The position numbers were made by a program, and so were the translations under genes. The notes beneath the pieces were generated by a model, which was not told the DNA's origin, did not search any database, and worked only from the letters and a program-made list of their open reading frames with translations. Of a stretch of DNA of 36,035 nucleotides, positions 27,388 to 35,901 are shown piece after piece; the stretch's first letter is position 1, and the number at the start of each line of letters is the position of its first letter. Origin of the DNA: Hyphomicrobiales bacterium (GTDB lineage Bacteria > Pseudomonadota > Alphaproteobacteria > Rhizobiales > Xanthobacteraceae); assembly GCA_021323775.1 (NCBI GenBank), contig JAJPKK010000048.1:1-36035 (forward strand), given 5' to 3'.

Positions 27388-27945
27388 GTGCACAAACCCA
27401 CCTTGCTGACCGCAGCACTTGCGGCCACGTTGATTTCGTCGTCCGCCGCCCAGGCCACCATCCGGCTCGCCAACGACCCCGGAGGCCTGATTCAGGCATA
27501 TCAGGCGCGTTTCGCTCACGCCCGCGCAACGGGCGAACGCATCGTTATCGACGGATCATGCCTCTCAGCATGCACTTTGGCAATTGGCATGGTACCGAAA
27601 GAGCAGATCTGCGCGACGCCTCGGGCTGTGCTTGGCTTCCACGCGGCATGGCAACCGACGCCGTTCGGAGGCAAGGCAGTCAGCTTCCCGGCGACCCAGC
27701 ACATGATGAACATCTATCCCCCGGAGGTGCAGGCCTGGATCGGCCGGCACGGCGGCCTCACTCCGCACATGATCTTCCTGAAAGGTCAGGAACTGGCCGA
27801 ATATGTGCCGACCTGCGCCGAAGGCGATATCGCCGCGGTTCAAAACGTAACCCACAAGACCCACAGACCAAGTCGGCCCGGCCGGCAGATCGTCGCCTTC
27901 AGGCCCCCGCATTACCGGGTTTTTGCGGTTCGCCCGACGCCATAA
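27388..27945 (+). CDS. Secreted hypothetical protein
   Basis: 185 residues with a signal peptide (1-23, SSSAAQA before ATIRL). The mature part has IRLANDPGGLIQAYQARF, GERIVIDGSCLSACTLAIG, AVLGFHAAW and YPPEVQAWIGRHGGLTPHMI. The block around SCLSACT followed by a FHAAW-type segment resembles predicted periplasmic ClpP/crotonase-fold proteins, but no enzyme function can be assigned. GTG 27388 has GGGAG 7 bp upstream. The long AT-rich leader before it suggests its own regulated promoter. It is convergent with the dehydratase gene. Confidence 0.72.
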   Translation: MHKPTLLTAALAATLISSSAAQATIRLANDPGGLIQAYQARFAHARATGERIVIDGSCLSACTLAIGMVPKEQICATPRAVLGFHAAWQPTPFGGKAVSFPATQHMMNIYPPEVQAWIGRHGGLTPHMIFLKGQELAEYVPTCAEGDIAAVQNVTHKTHRPSRPGRQIVAFRPPHYRVFAVRPTP

Positions 27946-28043
27946 TGAGACCACCGCCGCGGCCAATCAGGCCTCGGCGGGCAACTTCCCGCACCGCGCA
28001 GAAATATCCCGCACAGCAGCCTCGCGGCCGCTGTGTGGGGCAT

Positions 28044-29039
28044 CTACGCCACGAGTCTCGCGAACAGCTCGGGGTCGATATTGCCGCCGGAAAGCACGAC
28101 GACTGCGGTCTTGCCGCCAATGTCGAGTTTGCCGGCGAGAAGCGCCGCGAGTGCGACTGCGCCTCCGGGCTCCACAACGAGCTTCAACTCGTGGAATGCG
28201 AAGCCGACCGCGCGGGCGACTTCGGCTTCCGTCGCTGTCACGCCGTCGGCGACAAGCATGCGATTAACCTCGAAGGTAAGTTCCCCGGGCGTTTGCGACA
28301 TCAGCGCGTCGCACATGGTTCCGGTGAGGACCGTGTTGCGCTCGCGCCGGCCAGTGCGAAATGAGCGCGCGTGGTCGTCGAAGCCCTCGGGCTCGGCAGT
28401 GTAAATGCGCGCTTCGGGCCTCCTGGCCTTAACCGCCAGCGCAATCCCGGCCGTAAGCCCGCCGCCCGAGGCGTTGACGATGACGCAATCAAGCGGGAGT
28501 CCGAGATGTGCGACATCCTCGGCAATCTCGCGGCCTGTCGTCCCCTGCCCGGCGATGACCATCAGGTCGTCGTAGGGAGGCACCAGCACGGCGCCGCGCG
28601 ACGCTGCGATCCGGCGCGAAATGGCCTCGCGATCCTCGCGCTCGCGATCATAGAGCACCACTTCGGCGCCGAGTGCAGCGGTGCGCTCGCGCTTCGGCCG
28701 CGGCGCGTCGCGCGGCATGACAATCACCGCCGGCATGTCGAGGAGCTTCGCCGCTGCGGCAACCCCCTGGGCGTGATTGCCGGACGAGAAAGCCACCACG
28801 CCGCACCGTCGCCTGTCGCTCCCGAGCGAGGACAGCTTGTTATAGGCGCCGCGAAATTTGAACGATCCGGTCCGCTGCAGCGTCTCAGCCTTCAGAAAGA
28901 CGCGGCCGCCGGTGACCGCGTCCAGTGCGGGCGATGAGATCAGCGGTGTGCGCACGGCAACTCCGGCGAGCCGCTTCGCGGCCTCATCCACATCGGCCGC
29001 TGTAGGCAGCCGCAGCGACAAATCCTCCGAACTTGCCAT
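28044..29039 (-). CDS. Threonine/serine dehydratase (PLP, fold type II)
   Basis: 331 residues. Predicted to deaminate threonine or serine to the 2-oxo acid, or to act as a related hydroxyamino-acid lyase or racemase. PLP lysine Lys61 lies in TGSFKFRGAYNKL. SSGNHAQGVA holds the substrate-carboxylate loop, SGGGLTAG binds the PLP phosphate, and LSGGNIDPELF closes the protein. No ACT regulatory domain is present, so it is the short catabolic type rather than IlvA. ATG 29039 (MASSEDLSLRLP) is chosen because the 32 upstream residues in the same frame are basic and unlike the family. It is divergent from the SDR gene. Confidence 0.88.
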   Translation of the reverse strand: MASSEDLSLRLPTAADVDEAAKRLAGVAVRTPLISSPALDAVTGGRVFLKAETLQRTGSFKFRGAYNKLSSLGSDRRRCGVVAFSSGNHAQGVAAAAKLLDMPAVIVMPRDAPRPKRERTAALGAEVVLYDREREDREAISRRIAASRGAVLVPPYDDLMVIAGQGTTGREIAEDVAHLGLPLDCVIVNASGGGLTAGIALAVKARRPEARIYTAEPEGFDDHARSFRTGRRERNTVLTGTMCDALMSQTPGELTFEVNRMLVADGVTATEAEVARAVGFAFHELKLVVEPGGAVALAALLAGKLDIGGKTAVVVLSGGNIDPELFARLVA

Positions 29040-29362
29040 GCCGAAACGGTAGCGCCGCCGGGCCTGCCTGCGCAAGGCGAAAGCGCGCCATAATTCGCAC
29101 CGACCTCCCATTGTCTTTCCCTCGGCCGGCGTCATGCCCGCTACCGCCTTACCTTCCGCAAGCGGCGGCGGGTAAGATGCGGCGGCGAGGCGGCCAGCGC
29201 GCCTCCGTCAAGAGCGGGCCGGACCACTGCGGTCCACGGAAGAGTGACAGGGCGGGCTCATTGACATCGCGGTCCAGCATGGCCAAGGAAGACGCCGCGC
29301 GCCTTCCTCCCTCTCCCGCCCGCGAGGCGGAGGTCGGGAGGGGGCACGGGAGGAAGTACGTC
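29040..29362. other. Divergent intergenic region between dehydratase and SDR genes
   Basis: Holds an imperfect inverted repeat (CTTACC at 29148-29153, GGTAAG at 29171-29176) around a GC-rich core, and a palindromic family member at 29306-29344. No gene is credible here on either strand. Promoters for both flanking genes must lie here, but no clear boxes were identified. Confidence 0.45.
29306..29344. repeat. GC-rich palindromic element just before the SDR start
   Basis: An imperfect copy (CTCCCTCTCCCGCC, CGCGAG, GGCGGAGGTCGGGAGGG) ends 18 bp before the SDR ATG. The Shine-Dalgarno (GGGAGGAAG, 29348-29356) follows directly, and its GGGAGG could pair with the CCTCCC of the left arm. Confidence 0.65.
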
Positions 29363-30142
29363 ATGGATTTGGGCATTGCCGGCCGCAAGGCCATCGTTTG
29401 CGCCTCGAGCAAAGGGCTCGGCCGCGCCTGCGCTAAGAGTCTCGCCGCGGCCGGATGCGAGGTCGTGGTCAACGGCCGCAATCGCGAAACCGTTGAGGCA
29501 GCGGCGGCCGACATCCGGCAGGCGACCGGCGCAAAGGTGATCGCCGTGGCTGCCGATGTCGCCACGACCGAGGGGCAGAAGGCGTTGTTCGCGGCCTGTC
29601 CGGAGCCCGATATCGTCGTCAACAACAACGCCGGACCGCCATTTCGGGATTTCCGCGAGCTCACCCGTCAGCAGATCATCGACGGCGTGATCGCCAACAT
29701 GGTGGCAGCCATCGAGCTCACCCAGAGAGCAATCGACCCGATGGTGAGGCGCAACTTCGGCCGCATCGTCAACATCACGTCAGGCACCGTGAAGGCGCCG
29801 CTGTTTGGCCTCGATTTGTCTTCGGGCGCGCGCGCCGGGCTGACCGCCTTCATGGCAGGCGTGGCGCGCTCGGTCGCCAGCGCCAATGTCACGATCAATT
29901 TTATGCAGCCGGGCGCTTTCGCCACGGATCGCCTGCAATCGAACATGGAAATGACTGCGGCCAAGCGCGGCATCCCGATCGCGCAGGCCGTCAAAGAGCG
30001 GATCGCATCAATTCCAGCGAAGCGGCTGGGCAACCCCGACGAGTTCGGCGCAGTATGCGCATTTCTTTGCTCCGCACATGCGGGCTACATCACGGGACAG
30101 AATCTGCTGCTCGACGGCGGCGCCTTCCCGGGCGCGTTCTAG
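29363..30142 (+). CDS. SDR-family oxidoreductase with atypical active site
   Basis: 259 residues with a Rossmann fold. The cofactor loop is ASSKGLGRACAKSL, AADVA follows the fourth strand, and NNNAGPP replaces NNAG. The usual catalytic segment YxxxK is not seen: after NITSGTVKAP the helix reads GLDLSSGARAGLTAFM, with Leu and Arg where Tyr and Lys normally stand. A C-terminal GYITGQNLLLDGGAFPG is regular. I recall a divergent FabG-like SDR subgroup with this LSxGAR pattern. ATG 29363 has an excellent Shine-Dalgarno. The FAH-family gene follows 99 bp later on the same strand, so the two may act in one catabolic route. The substrate is unknown. Confidence 0.82.
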   Translation: MDLGIAGRKAIVCASSKGLGRACAKSLAAAGCEVVVNGRNRETVEAAAADIRQATGAKVIAVAADVATTEGQKALFAACPEPDIVVNNNAGPPFRDFRELTRQQIIDGVIANMVAAIELTQRAIDPMVRRNFGRIVNITSGTVKAPLFGLDLSSGARAGLTAFMAGVARSVASANVTINFMQPGAFATDRLQSNMEMTAAKRGIPIAQAVKERIASIPAKRLGNPDEFGAVCAFLCSAHAGYITGQNLLLDGGAFPGAF

Positions 30143-30241
30143 CAACGTGGTCTGGCAGACGCGTCTTGTTTTCTCGCAGCCGCCAGCCCGAACGGCAATG
30201 ACCATCGCAGCGAGACCCTCATTTTGCAGAAAGGAAATACG

Positions 30242-31093
30242 ATGAAGCTTGTGCGTTATGGAGCGGCCGGGCGCGAGAAGCCGGGCATTGTCGACGGGGA
30301 AGGCCGTGTTCGCGACCTGTCCGGTCTCGTGCCGGATCTTGCGGGCGAGGCGCTGTCGCCGCAAAGCCTCGCCAAACTCGCCAAGGTTCAGGCCAACGAA
30401 TTACCGCTCGTGCAGGGCGATCCGCGCATCGGTCCTTGCGTCGGCCGGGTCGGCAATTTCATTGCCATTGGCCTCAACTATGCTGACCACGCGGCCGAGG
30501 CCGGACTGCAGGTGCCGAAGGAGCCGATCATCTTCAACAAGGCGCCGAGCTGCATCTGCGGGCCGAACGACGACACGATCATGCCGAAGGGCTCGACCAA
30601 GCTCGACTATGAGGTCGAGCTTGGCGTGGTGATCGGCAGCCGCGCGCGCTATCTCGACGAAAGCGCCGCAATGGATGCGATCGCCGGCTATTGCCTCGCC
30701 AACGACGTCTCGGAGCGGGAATTTCAGATCGAGCGCGCCGGCCAGTGGACCAAAGGCAAGGGCTGCGAAACCTTTGGTCCGCTCGGCCCCTGGCTCATCA
30801 CCAAGGATGAGATCCCCGATCCGCAGAACCTCAGCATGTGGCTCACCGTCAACGGCGAGGCGCGCCAGAAGGGCTCCACCAGGACGATGATCTTCGGCGT
30901 TGCGTACCTCGTGTCGTACTGCTCGCAATTCATGGTTCTGGAGCCTGGCGACGTGATCATCACCGGCACCCCTCCGGGCGTGGCGCTCGGCATGAAGCCG
31001 GCGCCGAAGTACCTCCAGGCTGGCGACGTGGTGAAGCTCGGCATTGAGGGATTGGGAGAGCAGACCCAGAGAGTGGTGCGGTTTCAGGGGTAA
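30242..31093 (+). CDS. Fumarylacetoacetate hydrolase family protein
   Basis: 283 residues. Members hydrolyse or decarboxylate 2,4-diketo acids or related compounds with a divalent metal. The metal ligands are visible in KLDYEVELGVVIG (two Glu) and ANDVSEREFQ (Asp). KGKGCETFGPLGPW and TGTPPGVALGMKP are strongly conserved family blocks. An N-terminal cap of about 65 residues starts MKLVRYGAAGREKPGIVD. ATG 30242 has AAAGGA 8 bp upstream. With the SDR next to it, an analogy to sugar-acid pathways ending in 2,4-diketo-3-deoxy-acid cleavage is possible; this is inference. Confidence 0.88.
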   Translation: MKLVRYGAAGREKPGIVDGEGRVRDLSGLVPDLAGEALSPQSLAKLAKVQANELPLVQGDPRIGPCVGRVGNFIAIGLNYADHAAEAGLQVPKEPIIFNKAPSCICGPNDDTIMPKGSTKLDYEVELGVVIGSRARYLDESAAMDAIAGYCLANDVSEREFQIERAGQWTKGKGCETFGPLGPWLITKDEIPDPQNLSMWLTVNGEARQKGSTRTMIFGVAYLVSYCSQFMVLEPGDVIITGTPPGVALGMKPAPKYLQAGDVVKLGIEGLGEQTQRVVRFQG

Positions 31094-31253
31094 GAAAGGC
31101 GCCCTCGGAAAGACGACTGGCATCGGAAATTTCTCGCCCAGCGCGGCCGAGTACCGAAAGACATCGATCTTGAATCTTGATCCGCGCAGGTTTCTTCAGG
31201 CGCATAACGCAAAGCCTGATCAGTCGAACAGTCTTGCGCGGGGGCGGCTTGAT

Positions 31254-31802
31254 TCAATGCCCCTCGAATGAAATCAGCGTGCGCACGGGCACATCGAGCG
31301 CCCGCAGCTTCGCGGCGCCGCCAAGGTCCGGCAGGTCGATAATGAAGCAGGCGGCCAGCACCTCCGCGCCGATCTGGCGCAGCAGCTTGACGGCGGCTTC
31401 TGCGGTTCCGCCGGTCGCAACAAGATCATCGACCAGGACCACGCGCTCGCCCCGCGCCACGCCGTCCTCGTGCATTTCCATTTCGTCCACGCCGTATTCC
31501 AGCGAATAGCCGATGCTGACGCGCTTGTAGGGCAGTTTGCCCTTCTTGCGGATCGGCACAAACCCGGCCGAGCACTGGTGCGCCACCGCGCCGCCCAAAA
31601 TGAAACCCCGCGCCTCAATGCCGGCGACCTTGTCGATCTTGTGGCCGGCCCAGGGCTGCACCAGCTCGTCCACGGCGCGGCGGAACGCGCGGGCGTTGCC
31701 GAGCAAAGTGGTGATGTCGCGGAACATGATGCCGGGCGACGGATAGTCCGGAATCGTCCGGATCGTGTTGCGAAGGTCGAGTTCAAGTTCCGGCGTCGTC
31801 AT
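31254..31802 (-). CDS. apt: Adenine phosphoribosyltransferase
   Basis: 182 residues. Converts adenine and PRPP to AMP. Family features: [21 protein letters not shown] at the N-terminus (in part), [23 protein letters not shown], and the PRPP-binding loop [19 protein letters not shown] 31802 is preceded by GAGGGAAG. It lies 147 bp downstream of mtnP on the same strand. MtnP releases adenine from methylthioadenosine and Apt recycles it, so the pair forms an adenine salvage step. Confidence 0.96.
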   Translation of the reverse strand: MTTPELELDLRNTIRTIPDYPSPGIMFRDITTLLGNARAFRRAVDELVQPWAGHKIDKVAGIEARGFILGGAVAHQCSAGFVPIRKKGKLPYKRVSIGYSLEYGVDEMEMHEDGVARGERVVLVDDLVATGGTAEAAVKLLRQIGAEVLAACFIIDLPDLGGAAKLRALDVPVRTLISFEGH

Positions 31803-31865
31803 GATGGCTTCCCTCGCTTGGCTGCTCGTGCCAGGAGGGCCGTAGCCTCTGGCGCGGTGCTTTCT

Positions 31866-31910
31866 CTTCTCTCCTCCGCAAGGTCCCGTAAAGGGGGGAA
31901 AGAGAAGACA
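31866..31910. repeat. Divergent palindromic element between mtnP and apt
   Basis: Arms CTTCTCTCCTCC and GGGGGGAAAGAGAAG surround CGCAAGGTCCCGTAAA. It is a degenerate relative of the window's palindrome family placed between two cotranscribed genes, where a hairpin could tune relative expression. Confidence 0.5.
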
Positions 31911-31949
31911 CAGCGCTCCCTTATGCGATGGCCCGCAGGGCGCCCGCCG

Positions 31950-32825
31950 TCAAGCCCCGAACAGACGCCCTGCGACAGCGTCGAGCTTCGCCAGCAGAGC
32001 CGGATCGCGCGCTTCCGGCGCAGTGATGATGGCATTGTCGAGGGCGCGGTCGGAGCCGATCGGGCACGGCTCATGCTCGCGAGGAAAATCCTGCGCCAGG
32101 CGCGCGACCAGGCGCTTGGCCTTGTCGGCGTTGGCGGTCAGCACCCTGATGACGTCCTGCACGGTGACGGCGTCATGGTCCGGATGCCAGCAATCGAAAT
32201 CCGTCACCATGGCAACCGTCGCGTAGCAGAGCTCGGCCTCGCGGGCGAGCTTCGCCTCCGGCATGTTGGTCATGCCGATCACCGCATAGCCGTGCTGCCT
32301 GTAGGTCAGACTCTCGGCGAGCGTCGAAAATTGCGGGCCTTCGATGCACACATATGCGCCGCCGCGCACGATCGCGATGCCTTCGGCCTCGGCGGCGGCG
32401 GCGAGATGGATGCGCAGGCGCGGCGACACCGGATGCGCCATCGACACGTGGGCGACGCAGCCTTTGCCGAAGAACGAGCTTTCGCGCTTGTAGGTGCGGT
32501 CGACGAATTGATCGACCAGCACGAAGGTGCCGGGCGTCAGTTCTTCCTTGAACGAACCGCAGGCCGACAAAGAAACCAGATCGGTGACGCCTGCGCGCTT
32601 GAGCACGTCGATATTGGCCCGGTAGTTGATGTCGGACGGCGACAAGCGGTGGCCCTTGTCGTGCCGCGGCAGGAACACGACCGGAAGGCCCGCGATCTCG
32701 CCGATCCGCAATGGAGCCGACGGCTCGCCCCAGGGGCTCACGATCGTTTTCTGGACGACATTTTCAAGCCCCGGCAGATCGTAGATGCCTGAGCCGCCGA
32801 TGATGCCGAGCACCGCTCTTGCCAT
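31950..32825 (-). CDS. mtnP: S-methyl-5'-thioadenosine phosphorylase
   Basis: 291 residues of the PNP superfamily. Cleaves methylthioadenosine with phosphate to adenine and methylthioribose-1-phosphate. It starts MARAVLGIIGGSGIYDLPGL with the phosphate loop GGSG; PRHDKGHRLSPSDINYRAN, LSACGSFKEEL, GGAYVCIEGPQFSTLAE, MTNMPEAKLAREAELCYA and TDFDCWHPDHDAV follow in family order. ATG 32825 is clear. It follows fbcH by 148 bp on the same strand; a palindrome lies in the gap. Confidence 0.95.
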   Translation of the reverse strand: MARAVLGIIGGSGIYDLPGLENVVQKTIVSPWGEPSAPLRIGEIAGLPVVFLPRHDKGHRLSPSDINYRANIDVLKRAGVTDLVSLSACGSFKEELTPGTFVLVDQFVDRTYKRESSFFGKGCVAHVSMAHPVSPRLRIHLAAAAEAEGIAIVRGGAYVCIEGPQFSTLAESLTYRQHGYAVIGMTNMPEAKLAREAELCYATVAMVTDFDCWHPDHDAVTVQDVIRVLTANADKAKRLVARLAQDFPREHEPCPIGSDRALDNAIITAPEARDPALLAKLDAVAGRLFGA

Positions 32826-32848
32826 GGTTTGCCGTCACCTGCGCCGTG

Positions 32849-32877
32849 TCTTCTTCCGCCTTGTGGAAGGGAGAAGA
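32849..32877. repeat. Short inverted repeat between fbcH and mtnP
   Basis: TCTTCTTCCGCC, TTG, then TGGAAGGGAGAAGA forms an imperfect hairpin just upstream of the mtnP start and downstream of fbcH. It may end the fbc transcript or attenuate entry into mtnP. Confidence 0.5.
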
Positions 32878-32973
32878 GCAGGCGGTTCACTTTAACCCGC
32901 TGTTCGACATGAAATGACAAGTTGAAGAAATTGAAGCAGCGAAGCCTCGATCATCATTGTCAGAAAGCTTCCG

Positions 32974-35178
32974 TCAAGCCGCCGTGGCCTGAGGATCCTG
33001 CCTGCGCACGACCTGGTGCCGGCTTTCCACCTCGTGCCACACTTTCTTCTTGGTGAAATACAACAGGCCGCTGAAAACAACGAGGAAGATCATCACCTGG
33101 AAGCCGATCCGCTTGCGCTCTTCGAGCGTGGGCTCGGCCGCCCACATGAGGAAGGCCGCGATGTCCTTGGCGTATTGGTCGACCGTCTGCGGCGAACCAT
33201 CCGTGTAGGTGACGATGCCATCCGACAACGGCGGCGGCATGCCGATGGCGTGCCCCGGAAAGTATGTGTTGTACTGCATGCCCGCCGGCATGGTGAAGTC
33301 CGCCGGCTTGGGGGCGTAGCCCTTGAGCACCGCAACGATATAGTCGACGCCGAGCTCCTGGTACGGAACGAACATGTCGATCACGAACCACGGAAATCCG
33401 CGCTCAAACTGACGCGCCTTGGCGAGCACCGACATATCGGGCGGCAGCGATCCATTGTTGGCGAACCGAGCCGCCTGCTCATTCGGAAACGGCGGCGGGA
33501 AATGGTCTGCCGGCCGTCCCGGCCGCTCGAACATGTCGCCCTGATCATTCGGACCATCCTTGATCTTATATTCCGCTGCAATCGCAGAGAGTTCAGCAGC
33601 AGAAAACTCTGGTCCCCCCTCCTCGCCGAGATTACGAAACGACAGCTCTTTGAGGCTGTGACAGGTCTGGCATACGTCGTGATAGACCTTGAAGCCGCGT
33701 TGGAGCTGGCCGCGATCGAACTTGCCGAACGGACCGGCGAACGACCACGTGTTGCGCGGCGGCTGCACGTCGGCCTGCTCGCTGGCGCCGCCTTGGGCCG
33801 CGGCCGGCCGCGAGCTGGCGATGCAGGCGGCGCCGAGCCCGAGCGCCGCCACGGCGACGATGGCGGCCTTCGTGCCGACTTTCATGGCTTCGGTAATCGA
33901 ATTCGGCAGCGGCTTCGGCGTCTCGAACGCCCCAAGCAACGGCAAGACGACGATAAAGTGAATGAAATACCACGCGGTCAGCAGGCGGGAAATGATGACG
34001 TACCAGCCCTCCGGCGGCTTCGAGCCGAGCCAGCCCAAAAGGATGCAGGTGAGCGCAAACAGCCAGAAGAACTGCTTGTAGAGCGGCCGGTACCGCGCCG
34101 ACTTCACGCGCGAGGTATCGAGCCACGGCAGGAATGCAAGGATGGCGATCGACGCGAACAGCGCGATGACGCCGGCGAGCTTGTTCGGAATCGAACGCAG
34201 GATCGCGTAGAACGGCAGGTAGTACCATTCGGGAACGATGTGCGAAGGCGTTACGGCCGGATTGGCCGGGATGTAGTTGTCGGCGTGACCGAGGAAATTC
34301 GGAATGTAGAACACGAACCATGCAAACAGGATCGAAAACAAGCCGATGAAGAACACGTCCTTGATGGTCGCATGGGGCGTAAAGGGCACAGTCTCTGCTT
34401 CGGTCTTCGGATCGACGCCGGTCGGATTGTTCTGGCCGACCACGTGAAGCGCCCAGACGTGCAGCACAACGACGGCGGCGATGGCGAAGGGCAAAAGATA
34501 GTGCAGCGCGAAGAAACGCGTGAGCGTCGGACTGCCGACCGAATATCCACCCCACAGCCACGTCACGATCGAATCGCCGACCAGCGGAATGGCGGAGAAC
34601 AGATTGGTGATGACGGTCGCGGCCCAGAAGCTCATCTGGCCCCACGGCAACACATAGCCCATGAAACCAGTTGCCATCATCAATAGATAGATGATGACGC
34701 CGAGAATCCACAGCACCTCGCGCGGCGCCTTGTAGGAGCCGTAATACATGCCGCGAAACATGTGAATGTAGCCGGCGAGGAAAAACATCGACGCGCCGTT
34801 GGCGTGCAGGTAGCGCAGCAGCCAGCCATAGTTCACGTCGCGCATGATGTGCTCGACGGAATCGAACGCCATCGTGGCCTCGGGCACATAGTGCATCGTC
34901 AGCACGATCCCGGTCACGATCTGGACGACCAGCATGAATGTCAGGATGCCGCCGAACGTCCATAAATAGTTCAGGTTCCTCGGCGTCGGGTAGGACACTG
35001 CCGTGCTGTGAGCGAGACCGATGATCGGCAGCCGATCCTCGAGCCACCGCAACACGCCATTGCGAGGCTTATAAGCTTCCGGCTCATAAGGACCGCTGCC
35101 GTCGGCGCGCTCAAGATTGTGCGGCCACGTCTTCAGTCCCGAAGCATCCAGGGTCTTTTTGGTCGGAGATCCGCTCAT
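32974..35178 (-). CDS. fbcH: Cytochrome b/c1 fusion precursor of the cytochrome bc1 complex
   Basis: 734 residues, one polyprotein with two products. Residues 1 to about 425 are cytochrome b: eight helices, heme ligands in the [19 protein letters not shown] and [20 protein letters not shown] helices (quoted in part), and the quinol-site motif [12 protein letters not shown]. Residues about 430-465 are an internal signal peptide ([18 protein letters not shown]). The rest is cytochrome c1 with heme motif CQTCHS, axial Met region MPPPLSDG, and a C-terminal anchor helix. Such fusions, cleaved after export, are known from Bradyrhizobium. It starts 24 bp after petA, in one operon. It forms complex III of the inner membrane. 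Confidence 0.97.
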   Translation of the reverse strand: MSGSPTKKTLDASGLKTWPHNLERADGSGPYEPEAYKPRNGVLRWLEDRLPIIGLAHSTAVSYPTPRNLNYLWTFGGILTFMLVVQIVTGIVLTMHYVPEATMAFDSVEHIMRDVNYGWLLRYLHANGASMFFLAGYIHMFRGMYYGSYKAPREVLWILGVIIYLLMMATGFMGYVLPWGQMSFWAATVITNLFSAIPLVGDSIVTWLWGGYSVGSPTLTRFFALHYLLPFAIAAVVVLHVWALHVVGQNNPTGVDPKTEAETVPFTPHATIKDVFFIGLFSILFAWFVFYIPNFLGHADNYIPANPAVTPSHIVPEWYYLPFYAILRSIPNKLAGVIALFASIAILAFLPWLDTSRVKSARYRPLYKQFFWLFALTCILLGWLGSKPPEGWYVIISRLLTAWYFIHFIVVLPLLGAFETPKPLPNSITEAMKVGTKAAIVAVAALGLGAACIASSRPAAAQGGASEQADVQPPRNTWSFAGPFGKFDRGQLQRGFKVYHDVCQTCHSLKELSFRNLGEEGGPEFSAAELSAIAAEYKIKDGPNDQGDMFERPGRPADHFPPPFPNEQAARFANNGSLPPDMSVLAKARQFERGFPWFVIDMFVPYQELGVDYIVAVLKGYAPKPADFTMPAGMQYNTYFPGHAIGMPPPLSDGIVTYTDGSPQTVDQYAKDIAAFLMWAAEPTLEERKRIGFQVMIFLVVFSGLLYFTKKKVWHEVESRHQVVRRQDPQATAA

Positions 35179-35202
35179 AATGTCTCTCGCAAGGCGCTTG
35201 CG

Positions 35203-35730
35203 TCAGCCGATTTGTATCTTGCTGTCGGACAGGAAGGCGTACGGCGGCAGCGCCAGGTTGGCGGGCGCAGGCCCTCGGCGGATACGGCCGGACGTATCGT
35301 ACTGAGAGCCGTGGCAGGGGCAGAACCAGCCGCCGTAGTCGCCCTGGTGAGCGAGCGGTATGCAGCCCAGATGCGTGCAGATGCCGATCACCACAAGCCA
35401 CTGGTCATGGCCGGGCTTGACGCGATCCTTGTCGGGCTGCGGATCCGGGAGGCTGGAGAGCGGCACGTCCTCTGCCTCCTCGATCTCCTTCTTGGTGCGG
35501 TGGCTGATGTAGATCGGCTTGCCGCGCCAGAACACCTTGACGATCTGTCCTTCTGCAATCGGGGTGAGGTCCACTTCGATGGGCGCGCCGGCGGCGATGG
35601 TCGAGGCGTCGGGGTTCATTTGCGCTATCAACGGCACCAATGTGGCGGCGGCGCCGATGGCGCCCACCGCTCCGGTCGCCACAAAGAGAAAGTCGCGGCG
35701 CGTCGGCTCGGCCGCAGCAATGGTCGTCAC
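35203..35730 (-). CDS. petA: Rieske iron-sulfur subunit of the cytochrome bc1 complex
   Basis: 175 residues (also called fbcF). Twin-arginine type N-terminus [11 protein letters not shown] with an uncleaved anchor helix, a hinge ([12 protein letters not shown]), then the Rieske domain with cluster ligands in CTHLGC and [12 protein letters not shown] 35730 is chosen ([14 protein letters not shown]); AAAGGACGAGA lies just upstream. An open frame continues 70 codons further through two palindromic repeats but would place the membrane anchor far from the N-terminus. First gene of the petA-fbcH operon. Confidence 0.95.
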   Translation of the reverse strand: MTTIAAAEPTRRDFLFVATGAVGAIGAAATLVPLIAQMNPDASTIAAGAPIEVDLTPIAEGQIVKVFWRGKPIYISHRTKKEIEEAEDVPLSSLPDPQPDKDRVKPGHDQWLVVIGICTHLGCIPLAHQGDYGGWFCPCHGSQYDTSGRIRRGPAPANLALPPYAFLSDSKIQIG

Positions 35731-35761
35731 AGCTTCTCGTCCTTTCAGTCTCGCATAGGAT

Positions 35762-35808
35762 GCCCCCTCCCTACCCTCCCCGCAATGCGGGGAGGGTAGG
35801 GAGGGGGC
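35762..35808. repeat. Perfect 23-bp-arm palindrome upstream of petA
   Basis: The arms 35762-35784 and 35786-35808 are exactly complementary around a single A at 35785 (core CTCCCCGCAATGCGGGGAG). This is the cleanest copy of the repeat family in the window. It lies 32 bp upstream of the petA start, in its leader. With no loop, it may extrude as a cruciform in DNA. Confidence 0.9.
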
Positions 35809-35865
35809 GCCTCCTCGCGCGCCGCCCCCCGTGGCAACGCTCGCGACGGCGACGAATGCGGCCGG

Positions 35866-35901
35866 CGCCCTCCCGCTTCCAAGCGGAGGGGCGGGGAGGG
35901 G
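35866..35901. repeat. Second palindromic element upstream of petA
   Basis: Arms CGCCCTCCCGCTT and AAGCGGAGGGGCGGGGAGGGG around CC. With the element at 35762-35808 it forms a pair about 60 bp apart, comparable to the pairs at 1386-1491 and 15779-15880 but more widely spaced. Confidence 0.65.

Noticed and set aside
31470-32792. 440-codon open frame antisense to apt and mtnP
   Set aside because: It spans two clear genes and their gap on the other strand and matches nothing.
33016-34686. 556-codon open frame antisense to fbcH
   Set aside because: Mirror frame of a GC-rich gene. The protein is charged, lacks family motifs, and fbcH is unmistakable on the other strand.
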